Shown here: positions 33,910-46,643 of the stretch, piece after piece | Position numbering within the stretch: position 1 is the stretch's first letter | How the letters are laid out: the number at the start of each line of letters is the position of its first letter | NCBI GenBank assembly: GCA_037176845.1 | Contig: JAYKXP010000008.1 | Coordinates: 806,001 to 870,000, forward strand | Reading direction: 5' to 3' | DNA length: 64,000 nucleotides | Source: Paramarasmius palmivorus | Taxonomy: Eukaryota > Basidiomycota > Agaricomycetes > Agaricales > Marasmiaceae | Notes under the pieces: model-generated | Seen by the model: only the letters and a program-made list of their open reading frames with translations | What the model was told of the DNA's origin: nothing | Databases searched by the model: none | Translations under genes and position numbers: made by a program

Positions 33910-36900
33910 GGTAAGGATAGCTTCAACGGCGCTCCAAGATCGTTTGCTCATTTTTCGACAGAAATATAGAAGTAAGGTGTAAATTATAGACATACACGAA
34001 TGCAACAAGGATTTCATCATGAATTGCACCGACAATCTTCACATAATGAATGATAGGATTTGACTTTCGAAATCTATAAGTGCCGCCCCTATTTCTATCG
34101 TAAGTGGGTCATATTCCTATTGTTTGATGTACGGTCCATATTTCCCGCATCACCCCTTCTGTTATCGAAGGCGTCAACTCATTTGGCCTAGTCCAAGCCA
34201 TCCAGAAGAAGACGCACTCTTGATGCACATCACACGGTCCACAACTACCTCGTGTCACATCCCCCACGAAGGTCCCCCCATCACGCTCAGCGCCCTAATC
34301 GAATTCTAATTCTGCCTGTTGTCACACCACTCGTTTTCCAGTGTCCACCCCGTATGTCAGTGGCTGCGTAACCCTTTTACTACTCACTCACAAAGAACAA
34401 AAAGGTCTCTACCCCAAGATGATAGATCCATAGATTAAAACAGGATCCGCACCAAAACCTAAACGACGTCGCAGTCCATATGTCAACCCGTCCTTCCGTC
34501 CCTTTTCACCCGAATTCCGGAAACCCAGAAACTTGGTGATGAGAATATGACCAAACCAAAAAAACGCCACGAGCCGGGACCCCAACCAATACAGTCCATT
34601 CGGATTTTGCGCCAACCGGAGCACCATCCCTTCCTTTTAGGCCTTGACAGCGTGGAATCGGTTTCCTCGAGCGCAGAGTTGCCTTTTGCAGCGAGTTCTT
34701 TCAGCTCTACGGGGGTGGGTGCTTGATCCATGTGCTGTCTTGTCGCTATTGAGGTCCGTGTATGTGTCTTCGCCAGAAACCTTGACTGGACGCCCGGAGG
34801 CTAGACGCCTAACGTTAGCGCCTCGATTAGCGCCATTCATAACTATAAGACCCGAGCCATACAGTCTGTCGCTCGTCAGTATACTGTGTGACATACACCA
34901 TGAATCCGGATAGCCATTCCGGAGGGGGTTCTACAAGGTTTTACATCATGCAGTGACATACACTGTGACACACAGGAATCAGGGCAAACCTCACGTTCAG
35001 GGCCCACTCCGGGACCGTAGGCGAGCGGACAACGGTGACGGTGACGGTTTTACTCTCGTAAGTAAAGATGTCAGAACAAGTGTGATTTTGGAGGTTGTGA
35101 TGGTGTTGGTCACGGCACGGTGATCTTCAAACAAAGCTGGTTATGTCCTCGGTGATGGATTTTCGGGTTCAGAGGCATTGACGGAGATGAGATGCTTAAA
35201 AAAAACATACCAGGTTTTCGTCCGAATCTTTTCCCCTTCTACAGAACGTTGTCGAGTTTTGTTGACAGGCAGACTAACAGGCAGACAGCGGACGTGAAAG
35301 ACAAATTGTCAAAGCGGTAAGTCTCTCCTTTCGATCGAGAGACCAACGGTTTTTGGGAAAGCCTCGACGATACGCCTGTCAGGAAGAGTCTGGATGACTT
35401 TTTTCGGACATCGCATAGAGTGAATCCGACTCGGAGTTGAAGAAACGACGCTAGAAGGCACAGCAAGATCAGTCCGGGGGTCAAAACCCCAGGGGGGACA
35501 CAATCAAAAAGAAAGCTGACACAGCGGGCATCGTGACCGTCCAACATGAAGAGTTTCTGTAGAGGCCCGATGGTCGCCGTTATCTGCAGGCTGGCTAGTT
35601 GACCAGTCGGCATTACTGTTTCTCAGAAGCGATAGTCTGAGAAACCCTTAGGTACGAACTAGCTGTATGTGGAAATGTCATTTCAAGTGCTGCGCTGTAG
35701 AACGGAGGACGACTCTAAAACATATCCAGCGATAGAACCCCTCAGCGATTTTGAGCTCAGGGAAGCGAAGCGACAGCAATTAGCGTTGAAAGCGATTTCA
35801 AGAGACTTCTAGACCCCCATCGAGCCACTTATCCAGATAGATATGTTAGTATTTTGAGTTACGTGTAGCAAGAGCCTCAGGTTTGGATAAAACTTTCCCT
35901 TTCAAGCCTCTAGCGCTAACGAAAGCGCCTACATCATATGTTAAACAATATGTATCATGGTGCTGTAGTTCCATCTTGATTCCATCCAGCGGAAGCGACG
36001 TCAAAAGATGAAATGGTGATGTTGGCATTCACCTAATGAAACAGCTTTGACCGATATTTCCGTTTTGCCCGACTAGAGTCGCGGCAGTTTCCGAGTGGCG
36101 AATGAAGGGGGAGAAAGATGTGTTTGAACGCCACAGCGTCTTTGTGTCGACAACGGAAGCCATAGTGGGTCCAGTGTCGAAATGCGTTTGAAATTCCCTG
36201 ATGTTGTGCGGGAAGGGGAACCCATCCGGAAAATATGCGGAGAAGGGTAGGCCCCACTGCTCGGTGGCAACTAGAAGATAGTGAATTTAGGACCAACTTC
36301 CTATACGCGTCCTTGCTGCAAATAGTTCTAAATCCCAGTTTCTGACACTTTAAAAACGGCATAAATGGAAGAGCGCCCGGAGAAGAAGCTCGCGGACTTA
36401 GCAATGCGAATGTTAGTCCCGATCCATGCGCGAATAAGACACCTTATTTTCGACCAAGGCAATGCTGCGAAAACTCAACTGAATGGCGTCGACATCGTGC
36501 TGAATGTTATTCGACCATTCCTGCAGTCGAATAGTAAATTAAGTATAAGCAAAATGCGTTAGGATGATACCCTAATCTCCGCTAAAGTAAAGCGACTAGC
36601 TCGACTGTTGTGCCATTCTGCATTCTATCAATCTGATAGCTTCGAGTGGAAACACATGGAACTAACTTACTTCACTTCAGGAAACTACAAACAGGACGGG
36701 GATCAGAGCTCGAAAGCAATAATGATTCAAGAAACAGAAGCATTTTGGCTTTGTCAATGTCACACTGTTCCTTTTTGTTATCTTACCAAGCATAGATAGG
36801 TGTGTGGCAGTGAAGATTTTTAGAGAGACAGCTCGAACCACAGAAAGTCTCTCGTCATTGAAAACTTTCAGCTTCCACTGAATAGGCCAAGAGAAGGGTT

Positions 36901-37917
36901 CTGGCCCGGTAGGAGCCAGTGTTGTGGGTCCCAAATCGCTCTTGTGGTTAGACTGTAAACCAATAAATTCATCGCGTCCTGTCATGCTAGCGAAAGACCA
37001 CCACGGCAGGAAGCTTTCCCATTTGCGATTGGTTCTTCACCAAGCCAATAGAAAGTTTTCTGCTTTGTCAATGACGGAGTGAAACGGTGCCTCAAATGAA
37101 TCCAAGGCTGAAGCGAAAACTAACACAATGTTTTAGGAAGCGGTGTCGCAATGCGAACAATGATGACTCACCAGAACAAACCGTGATAAGGCTCAGGCGG
37201 CTTATGGGTGCTTTGGTCTGCTATTTCGCTAGACATGCATGAAAAGTGGCGAAACGAAACATGTCATGAGTCACAGGTCCAGGTGCATGAGGAGTTAAAC
37301 TCTCTGGACGGAATCAATCGTTCCCGGACGATCATTGGTATGTTTCAAGATTCACAAACACAAACGCCAGATACATGTCCGACAACAGCACAAAGAGGCA
37401 ACACCTCCAAGGTCTGAACCCAAGTCGGCTGTCGGACCGGACTTTCAAGTGGCTTTGAAATGTTCACAGGCTTCAAAAACCTTGTGATTACCACTGAGTG
37501 AGGCCAAAAATAAGCTTGCTGACATCGAAATCCGGGGGTAAAGACGGGCTAAGCTCCGCTGATTGCCACGTCTGGGCTCACGCATGCCTGAAAAAGGCAT
37601 AGAAGCTAATAGCAAACCTCCATGGAGACCGTCAGCCAAGGATATCACGCGGTGGGTGTGGAGAAGTGAAAACAATGACGAGGATCAAGAATAACAATAC
37701 AATTGTACCGGGCTAATACAAAACCATTAGCAAAGAAAAGAGTTGGAGAAGAGATTCGATAGATGAAAAGAATATCAATCATGACAGTTGGATTCCTGGA
37801 TACAGAATTAACCAAGGGGTGAACGGAAAATTGTCACTTCTAATACCTAACACCGAAACGAGAAGCGAGTCCATGAACATTGAAAGGAAAGTTACGCGAA
37901 CGTGGAATACGGCAGGA
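33910..37917. other. Gene-poor region of about 4 kb
   Basis: Between the 3' ends of VPS23 and SRC1 I find no supportable gene. The longest frames are on the minus strand at 35613-35239 (124 codons, with one hydrophobic stretch) and 36404-36033 (123 codons); neither has a motif or a credible set of splice partners. A frame near 34890-34640 is equally anonymous. A perfect 9-base inverted repeat forms a hairpin at 35618-35645. No terminal repeats or transposase motifs were seen by eye. Confidence 0.5.
35618..35645. repeat. Short perfect hairpin
   Basis: GTTTCTCAG at 35618-35626 is followed after ten bases by its reverse complement CTGAGAAAC at 35637-35645. It stands alone in a gene-poor stretch. 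It could be chance, a small RNA fold or a remnant element end. Confidence 0.5.
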
Positions 37918-40731
37918 TCATTGATGGATGGACTCATCTTGCTCTGCGTAGCTGACTGTCCCATATCCTAGCTTCATGGGGGTGGCAGGACCGCTTGTCG
38001 TACCGACCCAGCGCCACACCCTCATTTCATCGCCACCACTAACCTCTTCCATATTCGTCCTCACATTGGCATTTCCTTCAACCACCTTCTCGACCTTGTC
38101 CCACAACCTCGCTCGTGCAGGGACTGAATGTTCTTCTTGCAAAACCAGATCCCGCAACTGCAAAGATGACAAATAGGGCTGTGGTACAGACACCGGGTCG
38201 ATGTGGTGCGCCATCTCTTGGTGTCGGAGAGTTTCGAGTGCGACCTGGACAAGTCCCGCCACACGCACACGTTCGGCCTTTTGTTTCACCCGACGATGTC
38301 TCGAGGTATAATAAAGGGCAATTAGTGCAAAAATGCCTATGTCGAAGCAATTAGTTTCCGGATCCCTGAACCACCGAAGAAAACAGTGTGAAAGATACGA
38401 CATACCAAACACTGTCATCCGCCATTCGGCCCATACTTCTCTTGATTTGACTTTGAGCCGACAGTCCCATGTCAACATGGGAGATTTGTGTGCAAGATAT
38501 CGTTCACCCCTGCGGTGCAGCGAATTAAACAATCATTCGTATAGATCAGGAGATATTCGGTGACTCACTTTGAATCTTCACTGATTAACATACCACCCCA
38601 TTGCGCAAGTTGTTGCACAGCTTCTTGGAAAATATCATCATAGTTAGGCGAAGCATGGCTTGACTACAGAAGCAGGGGTTGAGTCGGCGCCCGCCACATA
38701 GAAGCACGATAGAGTACTTACATCTTCAGAAGGCTTGAATTTTGCACGCAGTTCACTTAAAGGCAGCCCCCATCTCCGAGCCTCTCCGCCGTCGGCATCT
38801 TTGACATCTCTTTCCCTTTCACCATAACACAGTCGAGTTCCTCTCTCTTGTGCCAATGCCAGCTCAATTGCCTTGCCGAGCGCCCCGATATGGCGTTTCC
38901 TTCTGGGATCTTCTTCGCAGCTAGGTACGACACCAACGCTTCCAAAACCAGGGAGTCCATCAGTAAGTACTGAGATTACCTTCCAAGCCATCTCCTCGGG
39001 CTTAAGCGCAGTCGATAGATTGATACTAGTCGGATCCGTCACGGGAGGAAGAAAAGAAAGCACGAGCGGTGACTTGAGGATATAAGGCTTTTCGCAAGCA
39101 ATGGCATGCCCTGAGCATATTGCATGTTCCGGACATGGCGTGCATGAATCTGGAAGAGCCACAGCCGGCCATAAAGATGGTAAGGGACAGGGGGTTGACT
39201 CGGAATCTCCTTCATACAGCAATGTCCTGTTCTGAGCATTACATGCTTCTACGGCTGCTCTCGTTGCTCTGAGCTGCTCTAGAACGGCATTGGTGTTGCT
39301 CCCTGGATCACAGTACCCTATAGAAGCGGATTCGACTTTGTATTCGTACGCTGCGTAGGACAGCGCGCTGAGTACGAGCAGGTATACGAACCGCAGGAGC
39401 AGGGGAACGGGCTTGACTTCATCGATGAATGCGTCATCAACTGAGGGAGGTGTTATTACTCGGCCACCCTCAGCTATTCGTTTCTGCACTGCGATGACTT
39501 GGTCCACATCAGGGGCTTGAGTTTCTTCGTCATCCTCTTCGGCTTCTTCCTCTTCGGGAGCAGGATCTTCTTCTGGTGCCTCTTCCAATACCTGGAGCTG
39601 TTCAGCTGGTTCCTCTGGCGGAGGTGTATCTTCTATAATGACTGGTTGCTGTATTGACTTGGGCGGCGAGGGACTGAAGTTCGAAGGGAAACTCGGCCTT
39701 CCAGACTTCCTGGAAGAAGCTGGCGTTCTGAACTTTGTGAAGGCCGGAAGTTCAGGTTCGAAATTGGATTGGGGTGGCGATAGAGGTGGAGGCTGATATG
39801 TGCTCTTGGGAGGGGATGCCGGTGGAGCGGACATGGACTTTCGTGATTTCCTCGGAGCTGCACTACTTCTACGAGCCTTAGGCTTGACAGGTGAAGGGCG
39901 GGCAGGAGAGGATGATTCCGCTCCAGACTGGAAAATGTTATTGTCTTCCCAACCACTATCATCCTTTGCATGCCTTTCAGACCACACGCTCTTTCAGCAA
40001 AGAAACCACACTTACTGCTTGCGAGATCCGGCGATTGGCCATAGCAGCATCTGCCTGTTAGCGGAACGTTAAAGACACATCACTAATCTTGATACTTGTA
40101 TGCATACCGATTTCTTGGTTCTTCCCACTTTTCTGACTGGAAGTTCTTCCTCTGGTTCACTTTCCTCTTGAACGGCCGGCTCGACGAGAGGTGGTGCTTG
40201 TTTAGATGGTCCACCGAGTCGTGGGGCCGCCGAGGAACGTCTTCTCTTGGGCTATCGGAAAGTTCAACAGCTGCATGAAAACGAGACGGTCTACAACGTA
40301 CAGGTTCTGGACGGGGTGGTGATGGATCTTGCTCTTCTTCTGGAGCCTTAGATAGACGTCTAGAGGATCTACGAACGGCTGTATGGCTCTGCAAGGCAGT
40401 AGATTAGTTGAAAAATGTTTGACGCTAATGCCACTGGACAACGCGCCTTTCTCTTGTTGAGTGGTTCCCCCGTCAACCCATCGGTAATTCCATCATCACT
40501 AGCAATACTATTCTCTTTCTTCAATCTCTCCTTCTTGAATTTCGAAGCTCGTCGCTTAACCTCATCATTGAAAAGCTGAACCAATTTTGGTTTCGAGTAT
40601 GGTGTTGGGTAAACGATGTTGTGAAATCCCAATATTCCGAGAAGTTGTGAGATTGTCAAAGTAGCAGGGTCGAAATCTGGCTCGAGATATTCGCCCAGGG
40701 CAATAACCTGGGCAGCGGACAGTCGGGACAT
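37918..40731 (-). CDS. SRC1: Inner nuclear membrane protein SRC1/HEH (MAN1 family)
   Basis: Src1/Heh proteins anchor silent chromatin and rDNA at the nuclear rim and recruit ESCRT to faulty nuclear pores. The start is MSRLSAAQVIALGEYL at 40731; an earlier in-frame ATG at 40764 would only add eleven unconserved residues. The N-terminal HeH/LEM-like helix-extension-helix is at about residues 20-55 (LTISQLLGILGFHNIVYP, KPKLVQLFNDEV). A long disordered basic and then acidic linker contains KFKKERLKKEN, NKRK and RSSRRLSK as likely nuclear import signals, plus PPPEEPAEQL. The first membrane helix is LLLRFVYLLVLSALSYAA, followed by the lumenal MSC domain with cysteines (GYCDPGSN, DSCTPCPEHAICSGH). 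The second helix is FDIGIFALIALYYTS. The C-terminal winged-helix part ends at EQDESIHQ. At least eight exons. Confidence 0.9.
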
Positions 40732-40917
40732 GAGTGAAGGAGTTGAATGACAGTACAATGACAAGGTCGATCAACATGGTAGGCACTGCCACATCACGTG
40801 CAGGTGTGACCCATGTTGTCTGCAGTGATACGCAATGCGCATGCTCAAGTGCTTCAACTTGGAGAGCCTTGTGAATGGATAACATTAATTGATCTATTTA
40901 CATGTAGTTCTGGGTAT

Positions 40918-42735
40918 TTAGGGGAACTTGGGCCGAGATAATCCATTGACACCGAACCACCTGCCTTTAACCTGTTCGTAGTCAGAAAAGGATGGAAACG
41001 TGAAGAACAGCTCCTTACCATGAAGTTCCAGTATGCTGGTGACGATCATATCAGTACTATGCAGCTATAAATATAGAGCTCGAGACTTACCCGCTGGGAA
41101 CAAATCCTATTATTGGATTCTGCATCAGTTACTGTACTGACGGAAGCTCACCTTCTTGAGATGATAGAATAGGCTGAACGCGATTGAGCTTCAAGTTCGA
41201 AGAAAGCATACACAGAGACACCCACCGATTAGGTTTTCCTTGGTCCAACCAAGCAAACGACTCCTTGGGCTCCAATCCATACTTGAATTCGGTAAGTAAC
41301 AGCTCTCCATAACCTGTCAAAAGCTGTTGGTCGTTAGGCGGGGTTCTGAGTAATCGAGCGGACCAGAAACACACTGGGCAACTTGTGTAGCCGTCGTACT
41401 TAGCATTTGCAACCTTTCCGGTATCCATGACTGAGAATAGATTTTCTGTTAAGATAGGTGCTTGCGATATTATGGCTGCTGCTGTTTTCGACGTGGGGAG
41501 AGAGGAACAGTCTCCTAAGGCAAATATGTTGCCATACTCCGGCTTGACGTGTTGAAGGGTAGCCTGATCAACCTGGACCCATCCCGCACTGTCAACGATG
41601 GGAGAATCTTTGATGAAATCGAGAGGTCCCATCGGTGGTGTTACGTGAAGAGTGGTGTAATCAACGTCGACCGTAGTGTCATCTGCTTTCTTGAACGTAG
41701 CCTTGTGGTTTGCGGAGTCGATGGCAATGAGATTGTGCTGGAAGAATCCTCCGACACCTCTTTGTTCACGAAGGCTGTTCAAAACCTCGGAATATTTCTT
41801 GACGCTGAACATTGTTGGCATTCCGGTATAGAAATCAACCTTGATGTTCGCAGCGCGGGACGTTTGCTTGAATCGGTCCAAGGCCATCCACATTATCTTT
41901 TGAGGGGCTGCCGGAGTGAGGTAAGCGCATAGGTGATGGTTACTGAAGTAGTGCCACTCACCTCCTGCACATTTAATAACGCCAGCAGGTTGCGTAAAAA
42001 TAGCATTGCCAGACCGAAGAGCCTCAATATCATTCCATACTTTATCACAAGTATCGTAGGAATATATGGAAGAGACGCCGGATGACGAGTCGAGAAGTGC
42101 TTCAGAGAGCCCTTTGATTCCGTTCCAGTTAATCTGGAGGCCTGTGGCTACCACGAGGGCGTCGTAAGACAGAGTACGTCCTGAGGTGGTGACGATTGAT
42201 GACTTTTCGGGGACGAATGTCTTGACATTCTCCGGAATATGACTGATGTGTTTGGGTATGAGAGAAGATAGCGGTTTGCGGGTATCAGCCTTGGCGCGGA
42301 GTCCAGACCCAACCAGCGTCCTGGATAGGATGATATATAGTCAGAGGTGTGCCTGTAAGGAATCAACACGTAGCTACCATCCCGGCTGGGGAATTGAGGA
42401 TGTGATGTCAGTGAAACGCTTGTTACACGCCGCACGGTGCATTCACTCACCTGATAATAATGGTACTCTGCAGCGTCAATGATGGCAATGTCTCCGCTGT
42501 TCAGTGATTTACCAGCACTTTGGAAGCGATTGTATATCTGATTTGCGACAGAAAGACCTCCACTGCCTTGAGAGAAATCATGAGTCAACAATAATTCATG
42601 ATGGTCGGATATTGATGAATTAGCCTTACCGGCACCAACCACAACAACTTTGAACTTGTCGGGAGAAGCAGAGGTGCTTGCAAACCGCAAACCTGCTGCA
42701 CGACTACTCGACACAATCCTGCGTGTGGCTAGCAT
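40918..42735 (-). CDS. Mitochondrial sulfide:quinone oxidoreductase
   Basis: This flavoenzyme of the inner mitochondrial membrane oxidises sulfide and passes electrons to quinone (fission yeast Hmt2, human SQOR). An import presequence MLATRRIVSSSRAAGLRFAS precedes the FAD-binding start KVVVVGAG, which joins across an intron to GSGGLSVANQIYNRF. Further FAD segments are GDIAIIDAAEYHYYQ, VVATGLQINW and NIFALGDCSSLPTSKTAAA. Both redox cysteines are visible: KCAGAPQKI, formed by splicing, and YDGYTSCP. The last three small exons supply YWNFM and VKGRWFGVNGLSRPKF, the membrane-binding C-terminus, with the stop TAA at 40920-40918. Splicing removes apparent insertions that plain ORFs show. It lies head to tail with SRC1, 186 bases apart. 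Confidence 0.93.
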
Positions 42736-42969
42736 GTCAGATCAAGAAACGAGAGTGAAAGAGAAGATGGAAGACCTTTTTCAATGAAAAACTTAAAGCG
42801 TGAGAACCTGAGAAATTGTTGCTCATCATGTCATCATGGCCTCGGTTGCTGCCTTTCACTCTCACCCATCCGAGTGACCGACATTCACGACATCCAGCAG
42901 GCCTGGTTATACCCATTTTTCTTGTTCTCTGCTCTTATACTGTAGTTTCCCATTCTTTCAACCTCAGTC
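42736..42969. promoter_or_regulatory. Divergent promoter between SQR and the MSO1-like gene
   Basis: This 234-base gap separates two start codons on opposite strands and is pyrimidine-rich on the plus strand. It must drive both genes. I could not identify a specific factor site. Confidence 0.4.
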
Positions 42970-44061
42970 ATGCTTCCTACAAGTCCACGCGCCGGAGGAT
43001 TACCCAGCGGGCCTCGTTCAGGTCGTGCAATCGGCCCTGGCGGTCGATCTCGACGCGAAGAAACTGATCACGGAACCAGCACCACTTCACGTTACCCTAG
43101 GTCTCAAACCTCAGAGCGCCAGACTATTGCTCACAAACGCTCTCAGCCACGGCTGCCTCGCAACCAAGCAAATACGTCTGCCTCGTCCTCAAGCAGCGCA
43201 CCACGTCGCTCAAATGATTCATCTACGTCGTCATCTGGCTCTTCGCTGTTTGACCGTATGAAGACTGGCGCTTCTAGCTACGCATCCTCTTTCACAAGCG
43301 TAGAAGACAATCAGGACAAGGAAGAGGTCGAGGAGAATGACCGGTCTCGATGGCAACAGGGTGAAGGGCAAGGTATGTCTAAAAACCCCGTTGCGAGTAT
43401 TGTTTTTCTCAACTTTACAATAGATAACCAACCTGGTAACGGATATGGTTATACAATATGGTCTCGTGTGGCTTCTGCTGCAGGCAATTTGACTGTTAAT
43501 GTCGGGAAAGCGTGGGCTGCCAACATCACTATTTATGCAGGTGAAGGTTAGTTCAAATCAACTTTAAATGAACTTCCAAGGAAAGATCACTGATTGTTGG
43601 ACGGATTTGTAGAGACTCCTCCTGGCCAAGAATCCCGGCTCACGCGAGCTATGAAGGCCTATCATATAGAGAAGGCCCGGGATCCAACGGAGCTTCCTCC
43701 CTGGCTGTTTGATGAACATGAGCGCAAACCACGTCGGACAGCGCCAAAGGAATCAGCAATGGATCGGGCTGAAACAGAACGACCTACACCGAGATCTGCG
43801 ACTCCACGAGGGCTGCGCGACGTTTATGATGCGGCAGTGTCGAGTACTGTTCCCATCCATCAATCCGGCCTAAGGGATACCTCCAGCGGTACTCAGCGTA
43901 CCGAACGAAAGGGCACTGATCGATTAAGGGCTCTTCGAGAAGGAAAGCGTATGCAAGGGGCGCAAGGGGTTCAAGAACCACCACAGGAGGTTGCTCCATC
44001 TCGACCTCCACCCAGAGTTGGCCTTCCTGGAGGACCGGCGAGGAGTCGACGTCAGGTCTGA
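42970..44061 (+). CDS. Mso1-like protein with Sec1-binding segment
   Basis: Yeast Mso1 binds the SM protein Sec1 and helps secretory vesicles fuse at the plasma membrane. Three exons are joined at GTATGT and GTTAGT donors. The first 130 residues are disordered (serine-, arginine- and glycine-rich, MLPTSPRAGGLPSGPR), ending in an acidic patch. The conserved region is YTIWSRVASAAGNLTVNVGK followed by AWAANI, TPPGQESRLTRAMKAYHIEK and DPTELPPWLFDEHER. This matches the basidiomycete version of the Sec1-binding region as I remember it. The rest is a basic, low-complexity tail ending in PARSRRQV. The family name rests on this one block, so it is less certain than for the neighbours. The gene is divergent from SQR. 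Confidence 0.7.
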
Positions 44062-44698
44062 AACTTTAATTGGTTGAGCGCTTCTAGCCATACAGTATTC
44101 ACAGTGCTTTGGCAGTGTAATTATAAATGAGCTAAAAATGAGCAACACGACGAGTGTCAAAGTAGAATCTAGACTGATGTGCGTTTGCGAAGTGTGATTG
44201 GCCGAAAAAAAAGTGCTTAGACTGGTTGTATACTTGGCAACTGGAGACCGAGTTCACCGCCCCCTCGACCGACAAGCCTTCAAGATGTGATGGCAGCACA
44301 TGTTCCAGGAAAAAATTGAACTGGGAGGAACCGAAGTTGTGGGTATCAAATGTTGCTATGGCGGTTGCATCTCCGAAAAGGGGCACCAAATATAAGTACG
44401 TGGGTTTGCATCAAAATTGCCTCCATCCCCTTCCTTCCTCTCTACCCCCCTTCCCTTTCGTTTTTTTCTTTGCTCTTTCAAGTCGAGTTGATCCTCGACT
44501 TCAATCTTCTTTCGTTCCAGTCCCGAGGTAGGTTCTATAGTTTCTGCGTATATTTGTTTTTTTAATCATTGATTTACCTTCGTCGCTGTAGATCACACTC
44601 TTTGATAGAGGTTCCAGACGCAAACCCTCCAGGGAGGCCAATTAATTCACAGTCCACGACACCCACACCTCTACGGTTTATTCTTTCTTTACTCTATC
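44062..44698. other. Promoter region of the cupredoxin gene
   Basis: The plus strand becomes strongly pyrimidine-rich from about 44410, with CCTTCCTTCC-like and TTTTTTTC tracts up to the start codon, typical of a highly expressed basidiomycete gene. No coding feature is supported in the 640 bases. Confidence 0.5.
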
Positions 44699-46299
44699 AT
44701 GGTTTACATTACGCCCTTGATCGGTGCTGTCGCTATCCTTTCTGGCTTCGCCAGCGCACTTCCCCGTCCCCAAGACAGTGGGATCGGCAAAGAAGTTGCA
44801 GTCTCTGCCCCCGATGGTACCCCCATAACAGACTCTATTGAGCTTGCCAGGTTCGTGTCTAGTCGCATTGCTTTTTTCTATTACCCCTGCTCATCAAAAT
44901 GATGCAGTCAAACCAAGGCCGAGGCTGAAGCCAAACAAACACAATACGGCTCCTATGGCGAGAGCCAGGACACTACTTCCGCTGAGATGAAGATGGAGCA
45001 CACTTCCATGGCTGAGGAGACCTCATCTACGATGATGGAACATGAAACTACCTCCACTGCAATGGAACATGAGACCACCTCGACGATGATGGAGCACGAA
45101 ATGACCACTACATCGTCTGCTACCTACTCAATGCCTACCTACGGTTCTGGTGGCAGCAACTGGGGTGGAAGCGGTTATGATGACTGTGTCCAACGTGAGT
45201 AGTGTGAAGAGATACACCAATTCTTTTTGGCTAAATTCGTACATAGAATGCATTGCCTCTTACGGCGCACCCCCTGCAACATACTCTCCTACTGCCACCA
45301 GCGGTCATGAGGGAAGCACCGGCGGTGGTGCAACTGTTACCGTTATGGTCGCTCCCAAGCAAGGTGTCCTCCGTTACGTGCCATTCGCTGTCAACGCTAC
45401 CGTCGGAACCACCATCGAGTTCAGATGGGGTGGAGGACCTCATACCGTCACCAAGGGATCTGCTCTCACACCTTGCAACAAGAGCAACGATGCCCCTGTT
45501 TTCGCATCTGGCCAACAGAACAAGGACTTCATCTGTATGTTGCACCATTTCCCGTTCTTTTCCTTGCTGACCATTCTCGAATACAGTCTCTCAAGTCGTC
45601 AACGATACCAACCCCACTTACTACTTCTGTGGTGTCGGTCAACACTGCAACAACGGAATGTTCGCCATCATGTAAGTTATCGCCTTTTCCTAGGCTGAAA
45701 GGCGCCTGTCTAACCAAAATATAACAGTAACCCTCCCATGGACACGACCGGCCCTACATCTGTCGGTGGAATGATGCAAGACATGATGGCCAACGTATGT
45801 TATGTCTAATATCCTTTTTCGATCTTTTGCTCATTTTTCCCTTTTTCTTCTGCAGAACTCTGACCTCAAGGCTTATGCTGCTTACACTACCAACGCAACC
45901 TCTGGCAAATCTGGCTCCAACTGGGGTTCTGGCATCTCGCTCAAGGATATGCCTGAGTGGGCTCGTCCTCTTGCCGCTGAGAACGTTCTCTACACCCGTA
46001 GCTTCCTCGCCATGAACCAGGAGACTGTCAAGGAAGACGGTGTCATTGACCTCGGCAACATGGCCAACACACCTTTGATGTTCCCTGAGGATGTCGGTGC
46101 TGCTATCAACGCTGCCGGTAGCCCCACTGAAGGTGCTGTCAGCGGATCTACTGACAACACCTCCACTGCTTCATCCGAGCCCGCATCCCAATCGAGTCCT
46201 GCAGCTGAGGAGAACAAGAGCAACGGTGCTTCTGCTGTTGCATCACCCAAGGTCCTCGTTGCCTTGATGGCAGTTGTTGCAACTTTCTTCGCATTGTAA
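44699..46299 (+). CDS. GPI-anchored cupredoxin (blue copper-type cell-surface protein)
   Basis: The protein begins with a signal peptide (MVYITPLIGAVAILSGFASA, cleaved near ALPRP). It then has a low-complexity threonine/serine/methionine stretch with repeats of EHETTST (44990-45110), a probable O-mannosylated stalk. The cupredoxin fold follows: VTVMVAPKQGVLRYVPFAVN, GTTIEFRWGGGPHTV and TYYFCGVGQHCNNGMFAI. The first His, then C-x4-H-x4-M, form the four ligands of a type 1 copper site. A second region (LKDMPEWARPLAAEN, VLYTRSFLAMNQETV) is typical of the fungal extracellular cupredoxins. The C-terminus is serine-rich and ends in a hydrophobic tail (VLVALMAVVATFFAL), the signal for a GPI anchor. 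Six exons. Such proteins sit in the cell wall of basidiomycetes; their electron-transfer partners are not known. Confidence 0.9.
44990..45110 (+). repeat. Short tandem coding repeat in the cupredoxin stalk
   Basis: About four imperfect copies of a 27- to 30-base unit encode M-[MA]-EHETTST-like blocks, giving a methionine-, histidine- and threonine-rich stalk. The Met and His content could also bind copper, but this is inference. Confidence 0.65.
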
Positions 46300-46643
46300 A
46301 TATGACATGACGGAGATGTAAGCTTTCCTTTCATGGTTTGTTGTAGAGACGTGTAGCGACACACAAAATACCACCGGACTTGGACATTTGGTAGAGTACA
46401 TTATATACCGTTACCAGCGTCGGACTGTTACTTATTTTTTCCTCTGTTTGCTTTTTGGTGATCTCATTTTTTATACCACCTTGCATACAGCTTGTACCCA
46501 TTCACTTGCTTGCTAGCTAGTCTGCCAATACAGAGAGGTTCGAAACCACCAAGGTTAGGCATTGCACGTGTGAGATTTGTATTGCAAGGTATATCATTAC
46601 GTCGGATAATATGTCGAAGTACGTATATCGGGTGTTTTGAGGG
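46300..46643. other. Convergent intergenic region between the cupredoxin and NEPRO-like genes
   Basis: Both genes end here, so both terminators should be in this 344-base stretch. Several T runs are present around 46430-46480. Nothing coding is seen. Confidence 0.45.

Noticed and set aside
35239..35613. 124-codon minus-strand frame with a hydrophobic stretch, considered as a small membrane protein
   Set aside because: It has no family resemblance, a poor start context and no extension by splicing; overlapping frames are of similar quality.
36033..36404. 123-codon minus-strand frame in the gene-poor region
   Set aside because: Arginine-, histidine- and serine-rich without any motif; typical of a chance frame.
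42820..43070. 83-codon plus-strand frame overlapping the start of the MSO1-like gene
   Set aside because: It is out of frame with the conserved Sec1-binding block and ends inside the first exon of the MSO1-like gene.
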